Below the pieces are notes generated by a model. That model saw nothing but the letters and a program-made list of their open reading frames with translations. It had not been told where the DNA came from and did not search any database. The position numbers were made by a program, and so were the translations under genes. Positions 8,739 through 19,198 of a DNA stretch of 64,000 bases are shown in pieces. Where the stretch lies: assembly GCF_900453205.1 (NCBI RefSeq), contig NZ_UGQU01000003.1:558001-622000 (forward strand). Reading direction: 5' to 3'. Position 1 is the stretch's first letter. Every line of letters starts with the position of its first letter. Origin of the DNA: Moraxella lacunata (lineage in GTDB: Bacteria > Pseudomonadota > Gammaproteobacteria > Pseudomonadales > Moraxellaceae).

Positions 8739-9632
8739 TCAGCCAATCCGCCGTGCCAAACCTGTAATTTGTAAAATCCGTGTGGCAATCTCTTCAACGC
8801 TCATTTCTGATACATTAAGGTTGGGGATTTTTTGGGCGGTGTAGATGGCTTGGATGGCACGCTGTTCTTCTTGGCACTGGGCAAGGGAGGCATAGCGAGA
8901 GCCTGCTTTTCGCTCTTGGCGGATGCGCACCAATCGTTCGGTGTCAATGGTCAGACCAAAGAGTTTGTGGCGATAGGGCTGTAACACTTTGGGTAGATTA
9001 CTACTATCTAGGTCATCTTCGGTCAAAGGATAGTTGGCGGCACGAATGCCAAACTGTAAGGCAAGATATAGGCTTGTGGGGGTCTTGCCTGAGCGTGATA
9101 AGCCAACTAGGATGATGTCTGCCCCGTCATAGTGATTGGTTCTTGCCCCGTCGTCATTATCCAAAGCAAAATGCACCGCGTCAATCCTTGCCTTATAGTC
9201 TTCGCTGTCCACTTGTCCGTGTGCCATGCCTGCATGGGGGTCGGGGGTCTCACCGATTTCATTGGCGATGCGGGTAATTAACCCTTCATAGATATCAAGA
9301 TTGGTGGCGTCCGCCCCGTTGATGATGGTGCGAATCTCATCACTGACGATGGTGTCAAAAACTAAGGGTTTAAGTCCTGATAAACGATGAGCTTCGTTGA
9401 TGCGTTTGACCGCTTCATGAGCCAACTCGGGGGTGTCCACATAGGGGATGATTTTGACGTCAAATTTGACATTACCAAACTGGCTAAGCAGTGATCGTCC
9501 AAGTGTCTCGGCAGTGATGGCGGTGCCGTCAGAGACAAAAAAAGCACTGCGAAGTAGCTCGGGGGCTTTAAACTGCTTGGTTTGCTTCGCCTGCTCGTCT
9601 TGTTGGCTGGGTGTGGGGGTGTGAACGTACAT
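8739..9632 (-). CDS. ppsR: PEP synthase regulatory kinase/phosphorylase (PpsR, DUF299)
   Basis: PpsR reversibly inactivates PEP synthase by ADP-dependent phosphorylation of a Thr next to the catalytic His, and reactivates it by phosphorolysis. The 297-residue protein has the family start FFVSDGTAITAETLGRSLLSQF near 31-52 and the nucleotide-binding loop VGLSRSGKTPTSLYLA near 176-191, followed by KLFGLTIDTERLVRIRQER. About 25 extra residues precede the family core. In related genomes ppsR and ppsA are usually divergent neighbours; here ppsA is 4.5 kb away, beyond an O-acetylation cluster. Confidence 0.94.
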   Translation of the reverse strand: MYVHTPTPSQQDEQAKQTKQFKAPELLRSAFFVSDGTAITAETLGRSLLSQFGNVKFDVKIIPYVDTPELAHEAVKRINEAHRLSGLKPLVFDTIVSDEIRTIINGADATNLDIYEGLITRIANEIGETPDPHAGMAHGQVDSEDYKARIDAVHFALDNDDGARTNHYDGADIILVGLSRSGKTPTSLYLALQFGIRAANYPLTEDDLDSSNLPKVLQPYRHKLFGLTIDTERLVRIRQERKAGSRYASLAQCQEEQRAIQAIYTAQKIPNLNVSEMSVEEIATRILQITGLARRIG

Positions 9633-9956
9633 GGCTATCCTTTATGTCCTGTGCCATACATGGGTAAACTTAAATGAGAGTATAGCACAAAAATAGGGGG
9701 TTTTGTAGGAAAAATTATCAACTGTGGCATGATAATAAGAAACAGGACAAGTAAATGACAATGATTAAAACAGCATGAAAAAGCGGATAAAATCCCATTG
9801 TGCATTTGTGGTAATTTTGTTAAAATGAACGACCTTTTTGTCAATATAAAAAGTGTAGGTTGGATAAAAGGGCGGTGCTAACCATAATAACAACAATCAC
9901 ATCTTTGGGTGGGGCGTATTCATGGTTTCTCAGATGGTTTATGGCTAAGGAATGCA
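9633..9956. promoter_or_regulatory. Divergent intergenic region between ppsR and the O-acetylation cluster
   Basis: This 324-base AT-rich stretch separates the minus-strand ppsR from the plus-strand MBOAT gene and must hold both promoters. I see no convincing paired -35/-10 boxes or known regulator site, and no gene. Confidence 0.4.
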
Positions 9957-11513
9957 ATGTTTTCATTTTTATCGGTAGAATTTGCGTTATTGTTCATGGT
10001 GTTTTTCATGCTTTATTGGGCATTTAAAAAAAGACCAGACATTCAAAATATGCTGTTGCTCATTATCAGCTATGCCATTATTTATTTAATGGCAGGCTTG
10101 ATGGCAGTTGGCATGCTGTTTATTTTTAGTATTGTCATTTATTTCATTGCTCGGCAAATCATCATCAGTCACCACAAAAAATCATGGATGGCGATGGGTG
10201 TTATCATCACTTTGATAAATCTATCAGTGTTTAAATATTATGAATTTTTCCGTGCCAATATTAGCCGTGCTTTGGAGATGTGGCAATTAGATAATACGGG
10301 ACTTATAGCAAATATTATTTTTCCATTGGGTGTTTCTTATTATTCATTTCAAGCCATTAGTTACTTGGTAACGCTTTACCGACAAAGCGTGGTTTATGAG
10401 AAAAATGAACAAAATAAACAAAGTGAGCAAGAAAAACAAGATGAAAATAATGAAAATCCTATTTCTTATTTATATTTTTGGCAAGCATTAACGCACTTTT
10501 CGTTTTTTGCCACAATTTCGGCAGGTCCGATTACCCGTGTTAATGACACTAAAGGTTTGATTGACATTATGGGTAAGCCTTGTGGGATGTATGACCAATT
10601 AAATGAGCCAGAGTCACGCCAATTATTATACCCAAAAATCGCCTTTGCTTTGATTGTGCTTGCCCTTGCCAAAAAATGGTGGCTGGCAGGATATTTGGCG
10701 GATAATTGGGTCAATCCCGTTTTTGCCAATCCCACAGGATTCCACAGCTTGGAAGTATTGACTGCTATTTATGGTTATACCTTGCAATTATTTTTGGATT
10801 TTTCAGGATATAGTGAGATGATGGTGGCATTTGGGTTATTGCTTGGTTTTCGCTTACCCATGAATTTTAATGCTCCCTTATTGGCACATAATATTAGAGA
10901 TTTTTGGGGCAGATGGCATGTTAGTTTATCAACATGGATACGAGATTATATTTACATTCCCTTAGGCGGAAGTAGAAAAGGTTTTTGGTTTACCCAGTTC
11001 AATCTTATTATTGCAATGGTATTATCAGGGATTTGGCATGGCTCAACCTTTAACTTTTTCTTTTGGGGGTTGTTACACGCCTTAGCCATTGTTTTATTAA
11101 ATATTGGAGATTTGGCTTGCCAAAAAATAAGCGGTCATGCCAAAGGGCGTAATTTTTTGGCAAATACAGGCATCATTGGTAAAACGCTGGGCGTATTAAT
11201 TACTGTGCATTTTGTGGTATTTGCTTTTGTGTTTTTTAGAGCGACCACATTAGATGAAGCATTATTGGTTTTTAATGCTTTATTTTTTAATCATATTAAT
11301 GTGGCATGGACAAATAATCCGCTTTATCTATTGGTGATATTGGCATTGGCATGGCTGATTTATCCATTATTTCATCGTCATCAAAAAAATGTCGGTCAGC
11401 TGATACTTAAAATGCCAAGTATGATTTTTTATGTGTTGTGCTTTATGATATTTATGGCGGTGGTAATTTTGGCTCCGTCTGGCATTCCCGGTTTTATTTA
11501 TGCAAACTTCTAA
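9957..11513 (+). CDS. patA: MBOAT-family O-acetyltransferase, PatA/PacA-like
   Basis: A 518-residue integral membrane acyltransferase. It begins MFSFLSVEFALLFMVFFMLYWAF with AAGGA upstream of the ATG at 9957; an in-frame start 48 bases earlier lacks this. It shows the AlgI/PatA hallmarks FWGRWHVSLSTWIRDYIYIPLGG and SGIWHGSTFNFFFWGLLHAL, with the catalytic His at about 361, plus many hydrophobic helices. Such proteins move acetyl groups across the inner membrane; in Neisseria and Campylobacter the PatA/PacA member serves peptidoglycan O-acetylation. The neighbouring SGNH and Ape1-like genes support peptidoglycan rather than alginate as the target. A charged insert (KNEQNKQSEQEKQDENNENP) interrupts one cytoplasmic loop. 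Confidence 0.88.
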   Translation: MFSFLSVEFALLFMVFFMLYWAFKKRPDIQNMLLLIISYAIIYLMAGLMAVGMLFIFSIVIYFIARQIIISHHKKSWMAMGVIITLINLSVFKYYEFFRANISRALEMWQLDNTGLIANIIFPLGVSYYSFQAISYLVTLYRQSVVYEKNEQNKQSEQEKQDENNENPISYLYFWQALTHFSFFATISAGPITRVNDTKGLIDIMGKPCGMYDQLNEPESRQLLYPKIAFALIVLALAKKWWLAGYLADNWVNPVFANPTGFHSLEVLTAIYGYTLQLFLDFSGYSEMMVAFGLLLGFRLPMNFNAPLLAHNIRDFWGRWHVSLSTWIRDYIYIPLGGSRKGFWFTQFNLIIAMVLSGIWHGSTFNFFFWGLLHALAIVLLNIGDLACQKISGHAKGRNFLANTGIIGKTLGVLITVHFVVFAFVFFRATTLDEALLVFNALFFNHINVAWTNNPLYLLVILALAWLIYPLFHRHQKNVGQLILKMPSMIFYVLCFMIFMAVVILAPSGIPGFIYANF

Positions 11514-11536
11514 AAGATAAGATAAAGGGTATTATC

Positions 11537-12739
11537 ATGAGTGAACACAAACAAGATGAGATTAATCATATTGACAAGGCTGATATTGATTGTCAAAATG
11601 ACATTAATCAAGAAAATAAAAATATTGATACAAAAATCATTGATAAAGAAAATACGGATGAAGAAATCATTTATCAAGAAGATGGCGATGATTGGGATGA
11701 TGAATTAATTAACCCAGATGATGATTTTAAACAATCTTTTATTAACACGCTCATTTTTTTGGTATTATCTACCGTCATGGGTATTTGGATAATGCAAAAA
11801 TCAATCAATGCCTATTATCTGCAAACTTATCATCAGCCTAGTCCATTAAATCTAATCAATCACCCTTTATGGCAAAAAGGGGGCAATATTGGCGATGGGT
11901 TATATACCTTGCATGATAATATTGCCAATAATATCGACAATATGAATAAAAGTATGATTGATGAGTTTAATGATAATTATGCCTATACCCCTGCTTATAA
12001 AGCCAAAATGGCAGAAAAAGCGCGCCAAGAGCAATTACGCCAAGAGCAAGAAAGGCAATTAAAAGCCCAAGTCCTAAAAGAAAATCAAGCCCAAAATGAA
12101 TTAGAACAATCCTTAACGTTAAATAAAAGCCAAAAGGTATTTTTTGCTGGCGATTCGATGATGCAGGGCATTGCCCCACATATGCAAAAATATTTACAGG
12201 GCTTAGGCGTAGATTCGGTCAATCTTAGCAAACAAAGTACCGGCTTGGCATATCCTAAATTCTTTGATTGGAATAGCACCATTAAAAATACTTTGAGGTC
12301 AGATAGCAATATTAAAGTACTCATCATCATGCTTGGGGCAAATGACCCTTGGGATATGCCAGATAAACAGGGAAAATACCTAAAATTTAATAGCGAAGAA
12401 TGGATAGCAGAATATCAGGCACGCATGAAAGATATATTGGATTTTGCCAAAGAAAGACAGGTGGGTGTGATTTGGGTAACGCCGCCAAATATGAAAAAAA
12501 ATAAATTAAATGAACAAATGGTTCAGCTCAATGATGTGATGATGAACGAGCTGGCTCGTCATAATGTTAAAGTGATTGATGCACGTCCTATTATGGGTGG
12601 GTGCAATAATATTTACAATGATTATCTTGAAAAAGATGGCAAAAATATTAAAATGCGTAGCACTGATGGCGTTCATTTTTCTGGCGATGGTCAGCGGATT
12701 CTTGCCAAAGAAGTGCAGTCTTATTTAATCATTGAGTGA
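11537..12739 (+). CDS. SGNH-hydrolase-fold membrane-anchored O-acetyltransferase, PatB-like
   Basis: A 400-residue protein with an acidic cytoplasmic N-terminus (about 70 residues), one membrane anchor (SFINTLIFLVLSTVMGIWIM), a charged coiled-coil-like stretch (MAEKARQEQLRQEQERQLKAQV) and a periplasmic SGNH domain. Catalytic residues visible are Ser about 207 in FFAGDSMMQG, the LGANDPWDMP block, and Asp about 377/His about 380 in STDGVHFSGDG. It fits DUF459-type SGNH proteins and the PatB-like enzyme that takes acetyl from PatA and transfers it to MurNAc O-6. It starts 24 bases after the MBOAT gene, consistent with an operon. Confidence 0.8.
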   Translation: MSEHKQDEINHIDKADIDCQNDINQENKNIDTKIIDKENTDEEIIYQEDGDDWDDELINPDDDFKQSFINTLIFLVLSTVMGIWIMQKSINAYYLQTYHQPSPLNLINHPLWQKGGNIGDGLYTLHDNIANNIDNMNKSMIDEFNDNYAYTPAYKAKMAEKARQEQLRQEQERQLKAQVLKENQAQNELEQSLTLNKSQKVFFAGDSMMQGIAPHMQKYLQGLGVDSVNLSKQSTGLAYPKFFDWNSTIKNTLRSDSNIKVLIIMLGANDPWDMPDKQGKYLKFNSEEWIAEYQARMKDILDFAKERQVGVIWVTPPNMKKNKLNEQMVQLNDVMMNELARHNVKVIDARPIMGGCNNIYNDYLEKDGKNIKMRSTDGVHFSGDGQRILAKEVQSYLIIE

Positions 12740-12770
12740 TATTATCATTTGATAACTAAAAAGAGTATTC

Positions 12771-14039
12771 ATGAATTTAACAAAATTTAGCTTTAAGCCT
12801 ACCTTATTAATCATGGCGTGCGTGTCGGTATCGGCTCATGCCAATCTGGCCAACTTTGGTGAACCCAACACCAATGCCCTAGCACAGGCAATGGCAAATC
12901 ACTCGGTGCATATCGTCCAACTGGGCGACAGCCACACCGCAGGCGATACCATGACGGACGCTCTAAGAAATCGCTTGCAGGGCGTGATGGGCGATGGTGG
13001 CATGGGCTGGGCGATGCCGATGTATTTTAGCGGTCAGCGTATGACACGGTTTAGCTATGATAATGTCGATTTTTCACCAATTTCTAGCCGTACCAACCAA
13101 AGCGAGTACTATACGCTGGGCGGACTGATTGCCAGACCCAAGGTCAATGGGGCAAGCCTCACTCTAAAACCAAAAAAAGGGGCAGAACCTGCTCAGCGTA
13201 TTTGGGTGAGCATTCGTCAGCAACCGACAGACGGCAGATTTACAGGGGTGGACGCTTATGGTAAGCGGTTTGTGTTAGAGACGGCACGTAAGGATGGTAC
13301 ATGGCAGATGGTGAGCGTGGATGTGAATTTGCCGTTTACCATTTATAATGACAATGCCACAGGCTCGGCGATTGGCGGTTGGTGGGCGTTTAATCCTAGT
13401 GGGCGTGGGGCAGTGGTGTCGGCATTGGGTATCAATGGGGCAGAGCTGTCGCATTGGAATAGGTGGAATACGCAGGCGTGGCAAAGCGAGCTTGCCACCA
13501 TTCGCCCCACGCTCATCGTACTCGCCTATGGCACCAATGAAGCCTATAATGGTGTGTCAGGCGAGAGCGTGCGTACGACTTTGACCGAAAAAATCCGCCA
13601 AATCCGTGCCGCCAGCCCACGTTCGGCGGTCATGGTGCTAGGCTCGCCAGAAGCTCTAAAAAGCACGGGCGGAAGCTGTGGCACACGCCCTGCCACGCTC
13701 ACAGACGTACAGACTGCCCAACGGCAAGTTGCCCAAGCCGAACGTACGCTCTACTGGGATTGGCAGGGGGCGATGGGTGGCTCTTGCACCATGAAATCAT
13801 GGATAAATCGTGGGCTTGCCAGTAAAGATGGCGTGCATTTTAGCCAGTCAGGTTACACTCGTCTGGGCAATGAGTTGGCAAATGAGTTATTGGCATTACA
13901 AACGCAAGCCCTCACGCAGTATCCCAATGCCACGCATCCTAACACCGCTCCGACATACAGCCCCAATGATGTGCCGAGTATTAGCTCAGGGCAGGGCGGT
14001 CAAGGGCGGGGGTTTATCCGCATTGAACGAGCTAATTAG
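12771..14039 (+). CDS. ape1: Peptidoglycan O-acetylesterase, Ape1-like SGNH hydrolase
   Basis: A 422-residue secreted SGNH esterase that likely removes O-acetyl groups from MurNAc, allowing lytic transglycosylases to act. A signal peptide ends near SVSAHA. The catalytic Ser is about 54 in VQLGDSHTAGDT, the motif seen in neisserial Ape1; further blocks are LAYGTNEAYNG and KDGVHFSQSGYTRLGNEL with Asp about 353 and His about 356. A long insert between the first and later blocks, as in Ape1, may be a carbohydrate-binding module. It follows the PatB-like gene by 31 bases, but its GC content is visibly higher than the two upstream genes. Confidence 0.86.
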   Translation: MNLTKFSFKPTLLIMACVSVSAHANLANFGEPNTNALAQAMANHSVHIVQLGDSHTAGDTMTDALRNRLQGVMGDGGMGWAMPMYFSGQRMTRFSYDNVDFSPISSRTNQSEYYTLGGLIARPKVNGASLTLKPKKGAEPAQRIWVSIRQQPTDGRFTGVDAYGKRFVLETARKDGTWQMVSVDVNLPFTIYNDNATGSAIGGWWAFNPSGRGAVVSALGINGAELSHWNRWNTQAWQSELATIRPTLIVLAYGTNEAYNGVSGESVRTTLTEKIRQIRAASPRSAVMVLGSPEALKSTGGSCGTRPATLTDVQTAQRQVAQAERTLYWDWQGAMGGSCTMKSWINRGLASKDGVHFSQSGYTRLGNELANELLALQTQALTQYPNATHPNTAPTYSPNDVPSISSGQGGQGRGFIRIERAN

Positions 14040-14170
14040 TCTTATTAAAAGGTTAAAATGGGTGTATTTAGATAATAAATAGACCCATTTTTATAAAAAA
14101 TAACATTGAGTATTGGCAAATTTATCGTTATAATTTGACAAAATTTTTATAGATTAAAAAAGGTGTTCGT

Positions 14171-16531
14171 ATGGCACAAGTTATCCCCTTTAACAAACTT
14201 GGTAAAGACGATGTTGAGATTGTCGGTGGTAAAAATGCGTCTTTGGGCGAGATGATTAGCAATCTTGCCAATGTTGGCGTGTCTGTGCCAAACGGCTTTG
14301 CCACGACCGCAGAGGCGTTTAACCGCTTTTTGAACGAAACAGGTTTGCTTGACAAAATCAATGCCGAACTAAAAGGCTTGGACGTTGATGATGTTGAAAA
14401 ACTTGCCGAAGTGGGGGCAAAAGTGCGTGGTTGGGTCATCGCCCAAGAGTTGCCAAAAGACTTAGAAGACGAGATTCGCACGGCATTTGATACACTTACA
14501 GGCGGTCAAGATGTGGCGGTGGCGGTGCGTTCGTCAGCGACTGCCGAAGATTTGCCTGATGCGTCTTTTGCAGGTCAGCAAGAGACATTCCTTAACATTC
14601 GTGGCATTGACAACGTACTGATTGCTATCAAAGAAGTATTTGCAAGTCTATACAACGACCGTGCAATCGCTTACCGTGTCCACAAAGGCTTTGAACACGC
14701 TGGTGTGGCGTTGTCGGCAGGCGTTCAGCGTATGGTACGCTCCGAGACTGGCACGTCTGGGGTGATGTTCACGATTGACACCGAAAGCGGATTTAATGAT
14801 GTGGTATTTATCACGGCAAGCTATGGCTTGGGCGAAATGGTGGTGCAAGGGGCGGTAAACCCTGATGAGTTTTATTTATCCAAAAAACTTCTAGTCGAAA
14901 ACCGTCCTGCCGTGGTTCGCCGTAACCTTGGCTCAAAACACATCAAAATGGTCTATGGCGATGAAGGCACGACCAAACGCTCAACCAAAATCGTGGACGT
15001 AGAAAAAGGCGACCGTCAGCAGTTCGCCCTAAATACCGACGAGCTAACTCGCCTTGCCAAACAAGCCCTTAGCATTGAAAAGCACTACGGCTGTCCTATG
15101 GATATTGAATGGGCAAAAGACGGCGATACTAATGAGCTTTTCATCGTGCAAGCTCGCCCCGAGACCGTCAAATCTCGCCAAGACAAAACCAGCATGGAGC
15201 GTTACGTCATCAATAGCAAGGGGGCAAAAGTGCTGTGTGAAGGGCGTTCTATCGGTCAGCGTGTCGGTGCAGGCAAGGTGCGTATCGTAACGAATTTGAA
15301 CGAAATGAGCAAAGTTCAAGACGGCGATGTGCTCGTGTCTGACATGACCGACCCCGATTGGGAACCTGTGATGAAGCGTGCCAGTGCGATTATCACCAAC
15401 CGTGGCGGACGTACTTGCCATGCGGCGATTATTGCTCGTGAGCTTGGCGTACCTGCCATTGTCGGCTGTGGCAACGCCACCGAGCTTTTGACAGACGGTC
15501 AAGCGGTAACGGTATCGTGTGCCGAAGGCGATACGGGCTTTATTTATGACGGCATTTTGGACTTTGAAGTGCAAAAAAATTCTGTCGCCAGTATGCCCAA
15601 GCTTGGCTTTAAAGTCATGATGAACGTGGGCAACCCTGACCGTGCCTTTGACTTTGCCCAAATCCCGAACGAAGGCGTAGGTTTGGCTCGCTTAGAATTT
15701 ATCATCAACCGCATGATTGGTGTACACCCAAAAGCTCTTTTGAACGTGGACACCTTGCCCCAAGAAACCCAAGCCCAAGTGTTTGAGCGTATCGCAGGGT
15801 ACAACTCGCCTGTGGAGTTTTATATCAACAAACTCATCGAAGGCATTTCAACGCTTGCCGTAGCGTTTAAAGACAAGCCTGTCATCGTGCGCATGAGTGA
15901 TTTTAAATCCAACGAATACGCCAACCTAATCGGCGGTAAACTGTACGAACCACACGAAGAAAACCCCATGCTCGGTTTTCGTGGGGCGAGCCGTTATATC
16001 TCGGATAATTTCCGTGATTGCTTTGAGCTTGAATGCCGTGCCTTAAAATACGTCCGTGATGACATGGGGCTAACTAACGTGAAAATCATGATTCCGTTTG
16101 TGCGTACCACAGGCGAAGCTCGCCAAGTCATTGAATTACTTGAAAAAAATGGGCTAAAACGTGGCGAGAATTCTCTTGAAATCATCATGATGTGCGAATT
16201 ACCAACCAATGCCCTGCTTGCTGATGAATTTTTGCAATACTTTGACGGTTTTTCAATCGGCTCAAACGACCTAACTCAGCTTACGCTAGGGCTTGACCGT
16301 GATAGTGGCATTGTGTCGCACCTGTTTGACGAGCGAGATCCTGCGGTCAAAAAACTGCTTGGCATGGCGATTGAAGCGTGTCGCAAGCAAGGCAAGTATG
16401 TCGGCATTTGCGGTCAAGGCCCGTCCGACCACCCAGACCTTGCCAAATGGCTCATGGAGCAAGGCATCAGCTCAGTATCGCTAAACCCTGATACGGTGCT
16501 GGATACTTGGTTGTTTTTGGCGGATAAATAA
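14171..16531 (+). CDS. ppsA: Phosphoenolpyruvate synthase
   Basis: PpsA converts pyruvate, ATP and water to PEP, AMP and phosphate for gluconeogenesis. The 786-residue protein has the N-terminal ATP-grasp part ([31 protein letters not shown]), the swivelling phosphohistidine domain with [18 protein letters not shown] (His about 417, next to the Thr that PpsR would modify), and the C-terminal PEP-binding TIM barrel with [44 protein letters not shown] and the catalytic Cys in [13 protein letters not shown]. The ribosome site is AAAAAAGGTG. A hairpin terminator follows. Confidence 0.97.
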   Translation: MAQVIPFNKLGKDDVEIVGGKNASLGEMISNLANVGVSVPNGFATTAEAFNRFLNETGLLDKINAELKGLDVDDVEKLAEVGAKVRGWVIAQELPKDLEDEIRTAFDTLTGGQDVAVAVRSSATAEDLPDASFAGQQETFLNIRGIDNVLIAIKEVFASLYNDRAIAYRVHKGFEHAGVALSAGVQRMVRSETGTSGVMFTIDTESGFNDVVFITASYGLGEMVVQGAVNPDEFYLSKKLLVENRPAVVRRNLGSKHIKMVYGDEGTTKRSTKIVDVEKGDRQQFALNTDELTRLAKQALSIEKHYGCPMDIEWAKDGDTNELFIVQARPETVKSRQDKTSMERYVINSKGAKVLCEGRSIGQRVGAGKVRIVTNLNEMSKVQDGDVLVSDMTDPDWEPVMKRASAIITNRGGRTCHAAIIARELGVPAIVGCGNATELLTDGQAVTVSCAEGDTGFIYDGILDFEVQKNSVASMPKLGFKVMMNVGNPDRAFDFAQIPNEGVGLARLEFIINRMIGVHPKALLNVDTLPQETQAQVFERIAGYNSPVEFYINKLIEGISTLAVAFKDKPVIVRMSDFKSNEYANLIGGKLYEPHEENPMLGFRGASRYISDNFRDCFELECRALKYVRDDMGLTNVKIMIPFVRTTGEARQVIELLEKNGLKRGENSLEIIMMCELPTNALLADEFLQYFDGFSIGSNDLTQLTLGLDRDSGIVSHLFDERDPAVKKLLGMAIEACRKQGKYVGICGQGPSDHPDLAKWLMEQGISSVSLNPDTVLDTWLFLADK

Positions 16532-16538
16532 AACCTAT

Positions 16539-16569
16539 AAGACTGGGCTGTCCAATCAGTCCAGTCTTT
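16539..16569 (+). terminator. Hairpin terminator of ppsA
   Basis: AAGACTGG and CCAGTCTT pair around CTG/CAG arms with a short loop just after the ppsA stop, followed by TTTAAAATATTTTT. The T run is imperfect, so confidence is moderate. Confidence 0.65.
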
Positions 16570-16601
16570 AAAATATTTTTAAAATTTTTTATAAAAACCC
16601 C

Positions 16602-16629
16602 TTGACGAAATTTTAAAATAAGCTATAAT
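16602..16629 (+). promoter_or_regulatory. Sigma-70 promoter of tRNA-Leu
   Basis: TTGACG (16602-16607) and TATAAT (16624-16629) are separated by 16 bases and lie about 33 bases before the tRNA. This is a near-consensus promoter with the -10 box perfect. Confidence 0.85.
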
Positions 16630-16661
16630 ACGCACCCATAGCAAACAAGCTAACCACTCAT

Positions 16662-16747
16662 GCCAGTGTGGTGAAATTGGTAGACACGACGGATTCAAAA
16701 TCCGTTGCCTAATAAGCGTGTCGGTTCGAATCCGACCACTGGTACCA
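16662..16747 (+). tRNA. tRNA-Leu (anticodon CAA)
   Basis: An 86-base class II tRNA. The acceptor GCCAGTG pairs with CACTGGT (one G-U at the end), followed by A and encoded CCA. The anticodon stem ACGGA/TCCGT encloses TTCAAAA with anticodon CAA, which reads UUG. A long variable arm (GCCTAATAAGCG region) and a GGTTCGAATCC T-loop are present. A strong promoter lies upstream and a hairpin terminator downstream. Confidence 0.97.
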
Positions 16748-16752
16748 ACTAC

Positions 16753-16780
16753 AAACCCTTGATTTTTCAAGGGTTTTTTG
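16753..16780 (+). terminator. Terminator of tRNA-Leu
   Basis: AAACCCTTGA and TCAAGGGTTT form a ten-pair stem with a four-base loop and a TTTTTT tail, six bases after the tRNA CCA end. Confidence 0.9.
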
Positions 16781-16926
16781 TTTTTAAAAGCAAAATCATA
16801 CCCCAACTCTTTAATCTGCTCTGTCATTCGCCATTTATCTGTAAAAATCTTAACAACTTAAAATTATAACCATTTTTTATCCTGTCCATTTGTGTTAAAA
16901 TAACTCATTTACCAAAGCCAAAAGTG

Positions 16927-17883
16927 ATGACCATGACACAAACATCAAAACAACCACTTACCTTTCAGCAAATTATCCTAACCCTACAAAACTACTGGGC
17001 AGAGCGTGGCTGCGTGGTCTTGCAACCTTATGACATGGAAATGGGGGCAGGGACGTTTCATACTGCCACATTTTTGCGTGCTTTGACGCCCGAAAAATGG
17101 AACGCTGCCTACGTTCAGCCGTCTCGCCGTCCCACAGACGGTCGTTATGGCGACAACCCCAACCGCTTGCAACATTATTACCAATTCCAAGTCGTCTTAA
17201 AGCCAAACCCTGCCAATATCCAAGAGTTGTATTTGGGCTCTTTGCAGGCGTTGGGTATTGATACACTAACCCATGACGTGCGTTTTGTGGAGGACAACTG
17301 GGAGAGTCCAACTTTGGGTGCGTGGGGGCTTGGCTGGGAAGTGTGGCTAAACGGCATGGAAGTTACCCAGTTTACCTATTTTCAGCAGGTGGGCGGGATT
17401 GAGTGTTTCCCTGTAACAGGCGAGATTACTTATGGCTTGGAACGCCTTGCCATGTACATTCAAGGCGTGGACAGCGTCTATGACCTTGTGTGGACGGACG
17501 GCGAGTTTGGGCGTGTAACCTATGGCGACGTGTTCCACCAAAACGAAGTGGAGCAATCTACCTATAATTTTGAATATGCAGACGTTGCCAAACTCTTTGA
17601 ATTATTTGACTTTTATGAGCATGAAGCCGACCGTCTGGTGGGCGTAAATCTACCCCTGCCTGCCTATGAAATGGTATTAAAAGCAAGCCATACCTTTAAC
17701 TTATTGGACGCTCGTGGGGCGATTTCGGTTACCGAACGCCAACGCTTTATCCTGCGTGTGCGGACATTGGCTCGTAAAGTGGCGGTCAGCTATGTACAAG
17801 CTCGTGCCAAACTGGGCTTTCCGCTTGCTGATGAAGCTCATAAAAAAGAAGCGTTGGAGAAGTGGTTGCCGAAAAATGACTAA
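16927..17883 (+). CDS. glyQ: Glycine-tRNA ligase alpha subunit
   Basis: GlyQ (318 aa) is the catalytic class II subunit of the alpha2beta2 glycyl-tRNA synthetase. It shows [35 protein letters not shown] at the start (here in parts), then the class II motif 2 region [28 protein letters not shown] and the C-terminal [18 protein letters not shown]. The ATG at 16927 is preferred, though one at 16933 is equally possible because no strong ribosome site is visible. The stop overlaps the start of the next gene (ATGACTAA). Its partner glyS, usually adjacent, lies 1.9 kb downstream after three cargo genes. Confidence 0.96.
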   Translation: MTMTQTSKQPLTFQQIILTLQNYWAERGCVVLQPYDMEMGAGTFHTATFLRALTPEKWNAAYVQPSRRPTDGRYGDNPNRLQHYYQFQVVLKPNPANIQELYLGSLQALGIDTLTHDVRFVEDNWESPTLGAWGLGWEVWLNGMEVTQFTYFQQVGGIECFPVTGEITYGLERLAMYIQGVDSVYDLVWTDGEFGRVTYGDVFHQNEVEQSTYNFEYADVAKLFELFDFYEHEADRLVGVNLPLPAYEMVLKASHTFNLLDARGAISVTERQRFILRVRTLARKVAVSYVQARAKLGFPLADEAHKKEALEKWLPKND

Positions 17884-19000
17884 AACAAAATTATATATAA
17901 TGCAGGGCTTGTATGCAATCATTTGTGGATTGATACTTGCTACTGTCATTAAGGTATTTAAAGACTATGGCGATATTAGTCAATTCGTGATATATTCCAT
18001 TGTGGCAACAATTCTAATTGTGGGCTATCCATTTTTCACATTTAGCATTTTTTTAAAATCTTGGGGTAGTAGTATAGAATGCACCTTAAAAGATGTGTAT
18101 TGGATTGCAAAACACACACCAACAAATATTGCATTGCCCGATTTCTTGATAAAATGTTCAATTTTATTAACCTTAATTGCAATCGCATTTTCGGCTTGTT
18201 GGGCATTTATGCCAAATAATAAAATTGCACTAATGACAGTTACTATTGTTGTCTTGATATTGCAAAGTAGATTTTCAAACATTTTTGATAAATGGGTAAA
18301 ATCACTATCTGACAACTTTCATATAGGATTGTTTGAATGCAATAAACACAAGATTGCAAAACACTTTTCAAATTATATGACCGAAAATTCTTTGAATGTG
18401 TTTTTGCAATTTTATGAACACCTACCTACACATTTAAGAAGAAAATATCCAAATATTGATGATATTGCTTTAATTGCAGGAATATCGGCATTATCAGGCA
18501 GTTGTTATCAGTGTTTTGAGATTAATAAAAGCTCTTTTTCAACCATTACTGCACCCAATGGGGATAGGTTGTATGATTATGACAATCCAATAGAAGTATT
18601 TCCAATGCAAATCTCAAAAAAACTTATGCCAATTAGGAGTTATTTATCGGAAGATAATCTAAAAGACATGGCTTTTGATATGCTAAAAATTAATAATGCA
18701 GTCAAAAGTTCTATTGGTAATGAAAAGTTTGGTGTGCCAACTTTAATGCGTCATTCAAATGAACAGCCACACCCATTAAAGATAGCAAAAGAAAATTTGG
18801 ATTATTGCCAATCATTGATAAAAAGTGATTATCAAAATATGTCACAAGCCTTAATGATGTGTGCTTATTTGCTAAATCATAAAAATGTAATTTATAACAA
18901 GCCTTATTTGCAGGCAGATGATTTTGAAAAATTGGTTTTAGAAAGTGCTATTCCAGCGTCAAAAATTGATTTTGAACAATTAAAAACCAAACAATTTTAA
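17876..19000 (+). CDS. Hypothetical membrane protein inserted between glyQ and glyS
   Basis: A 374-residue protein of unknown family. Its ATG overlaps the glyQ stop by eight bases. The N-terminal third holds about four hydrophobic segments ([67 protein letters not shown]). The remainder is hydrophilic and cytoplasmic-looking, with a His-rich stretch ([13 protein letters not shown]). It is strongly AT-rich compared with glyQ. I cannot assign a function. Confidence 0.65.
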   Translation: MTKTKLYIMQGLYAIICGLILATVIKVFKDYGDISQFVIYSIVATILIVGYPFFTFSIFLKSWGSSIECTLKDVYWIAKHTPTNIALPDFLIKCSILLTLIAIAFSACWAFMPNNKIALMTVTIVVLILQSRFSNIFDKWVKSLSDNFHIGLFECNKHKIAKHFSNYMTENSLNVFLQFYEHLPTHLRRKYPNIDDIALIAGISALSGSCYQCFEINKSSFSTITAPNGDRLYDYDNPIEVFPMQISKKLMPIRSYLSEDNLKDMAFDMLKINNAVKSSIGNEKFGVPTLMRHSNEQPHPLKIAKENLDYCQSLIKSDYQNMSQALMMCAYLLNHKNVIYNKPYLQADDFEKLVLESAIPASKIDFEQLKTKQF

Positions 19001-19012
19001 TAAGGATAAAAA

Positions 19013-19198
19013 ATGAGCACCGCATCCTTTGATAAACAATTTATTGTGCGTGATAAAAAGGCGATTGAGCAATTTTTATATGATTTGGACAATGCCAAGC
19101 CGTCAAAACCAATCAATCTTGAACCCACACAAGATGAAATTGAGCAAAAAAATAAAGTATTGGCATTACTACAAAAGCGAATGAGTAAGTTATGCTAA
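19013..19198 (+). CDS. Small protein, probable antitoxin of the GNAT gene
   Basis: A 61-residue protein starting MSTASFDKQFIVRDKKAIEQ, with a Pro/Lys-containing middle (NAKPSKPINLEPTQDEIEQ) and a basic end. The gene overlaps the following GNAT gene by seven bases. Short proteins of this design commonly precede GNAT toxins and act as antitoxins; the assignment rests on position, overlap and general pattern, not a confirmed family match. An AATAAGGATAAAA ribosome site precedes the ATG. Confidence 0.65.
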   Translation: MSTASFDKQFIVRDKKAIEQFLYDLDNAKPSKPINLEPTQDEIEQKNKVLALLQKRMSKLC

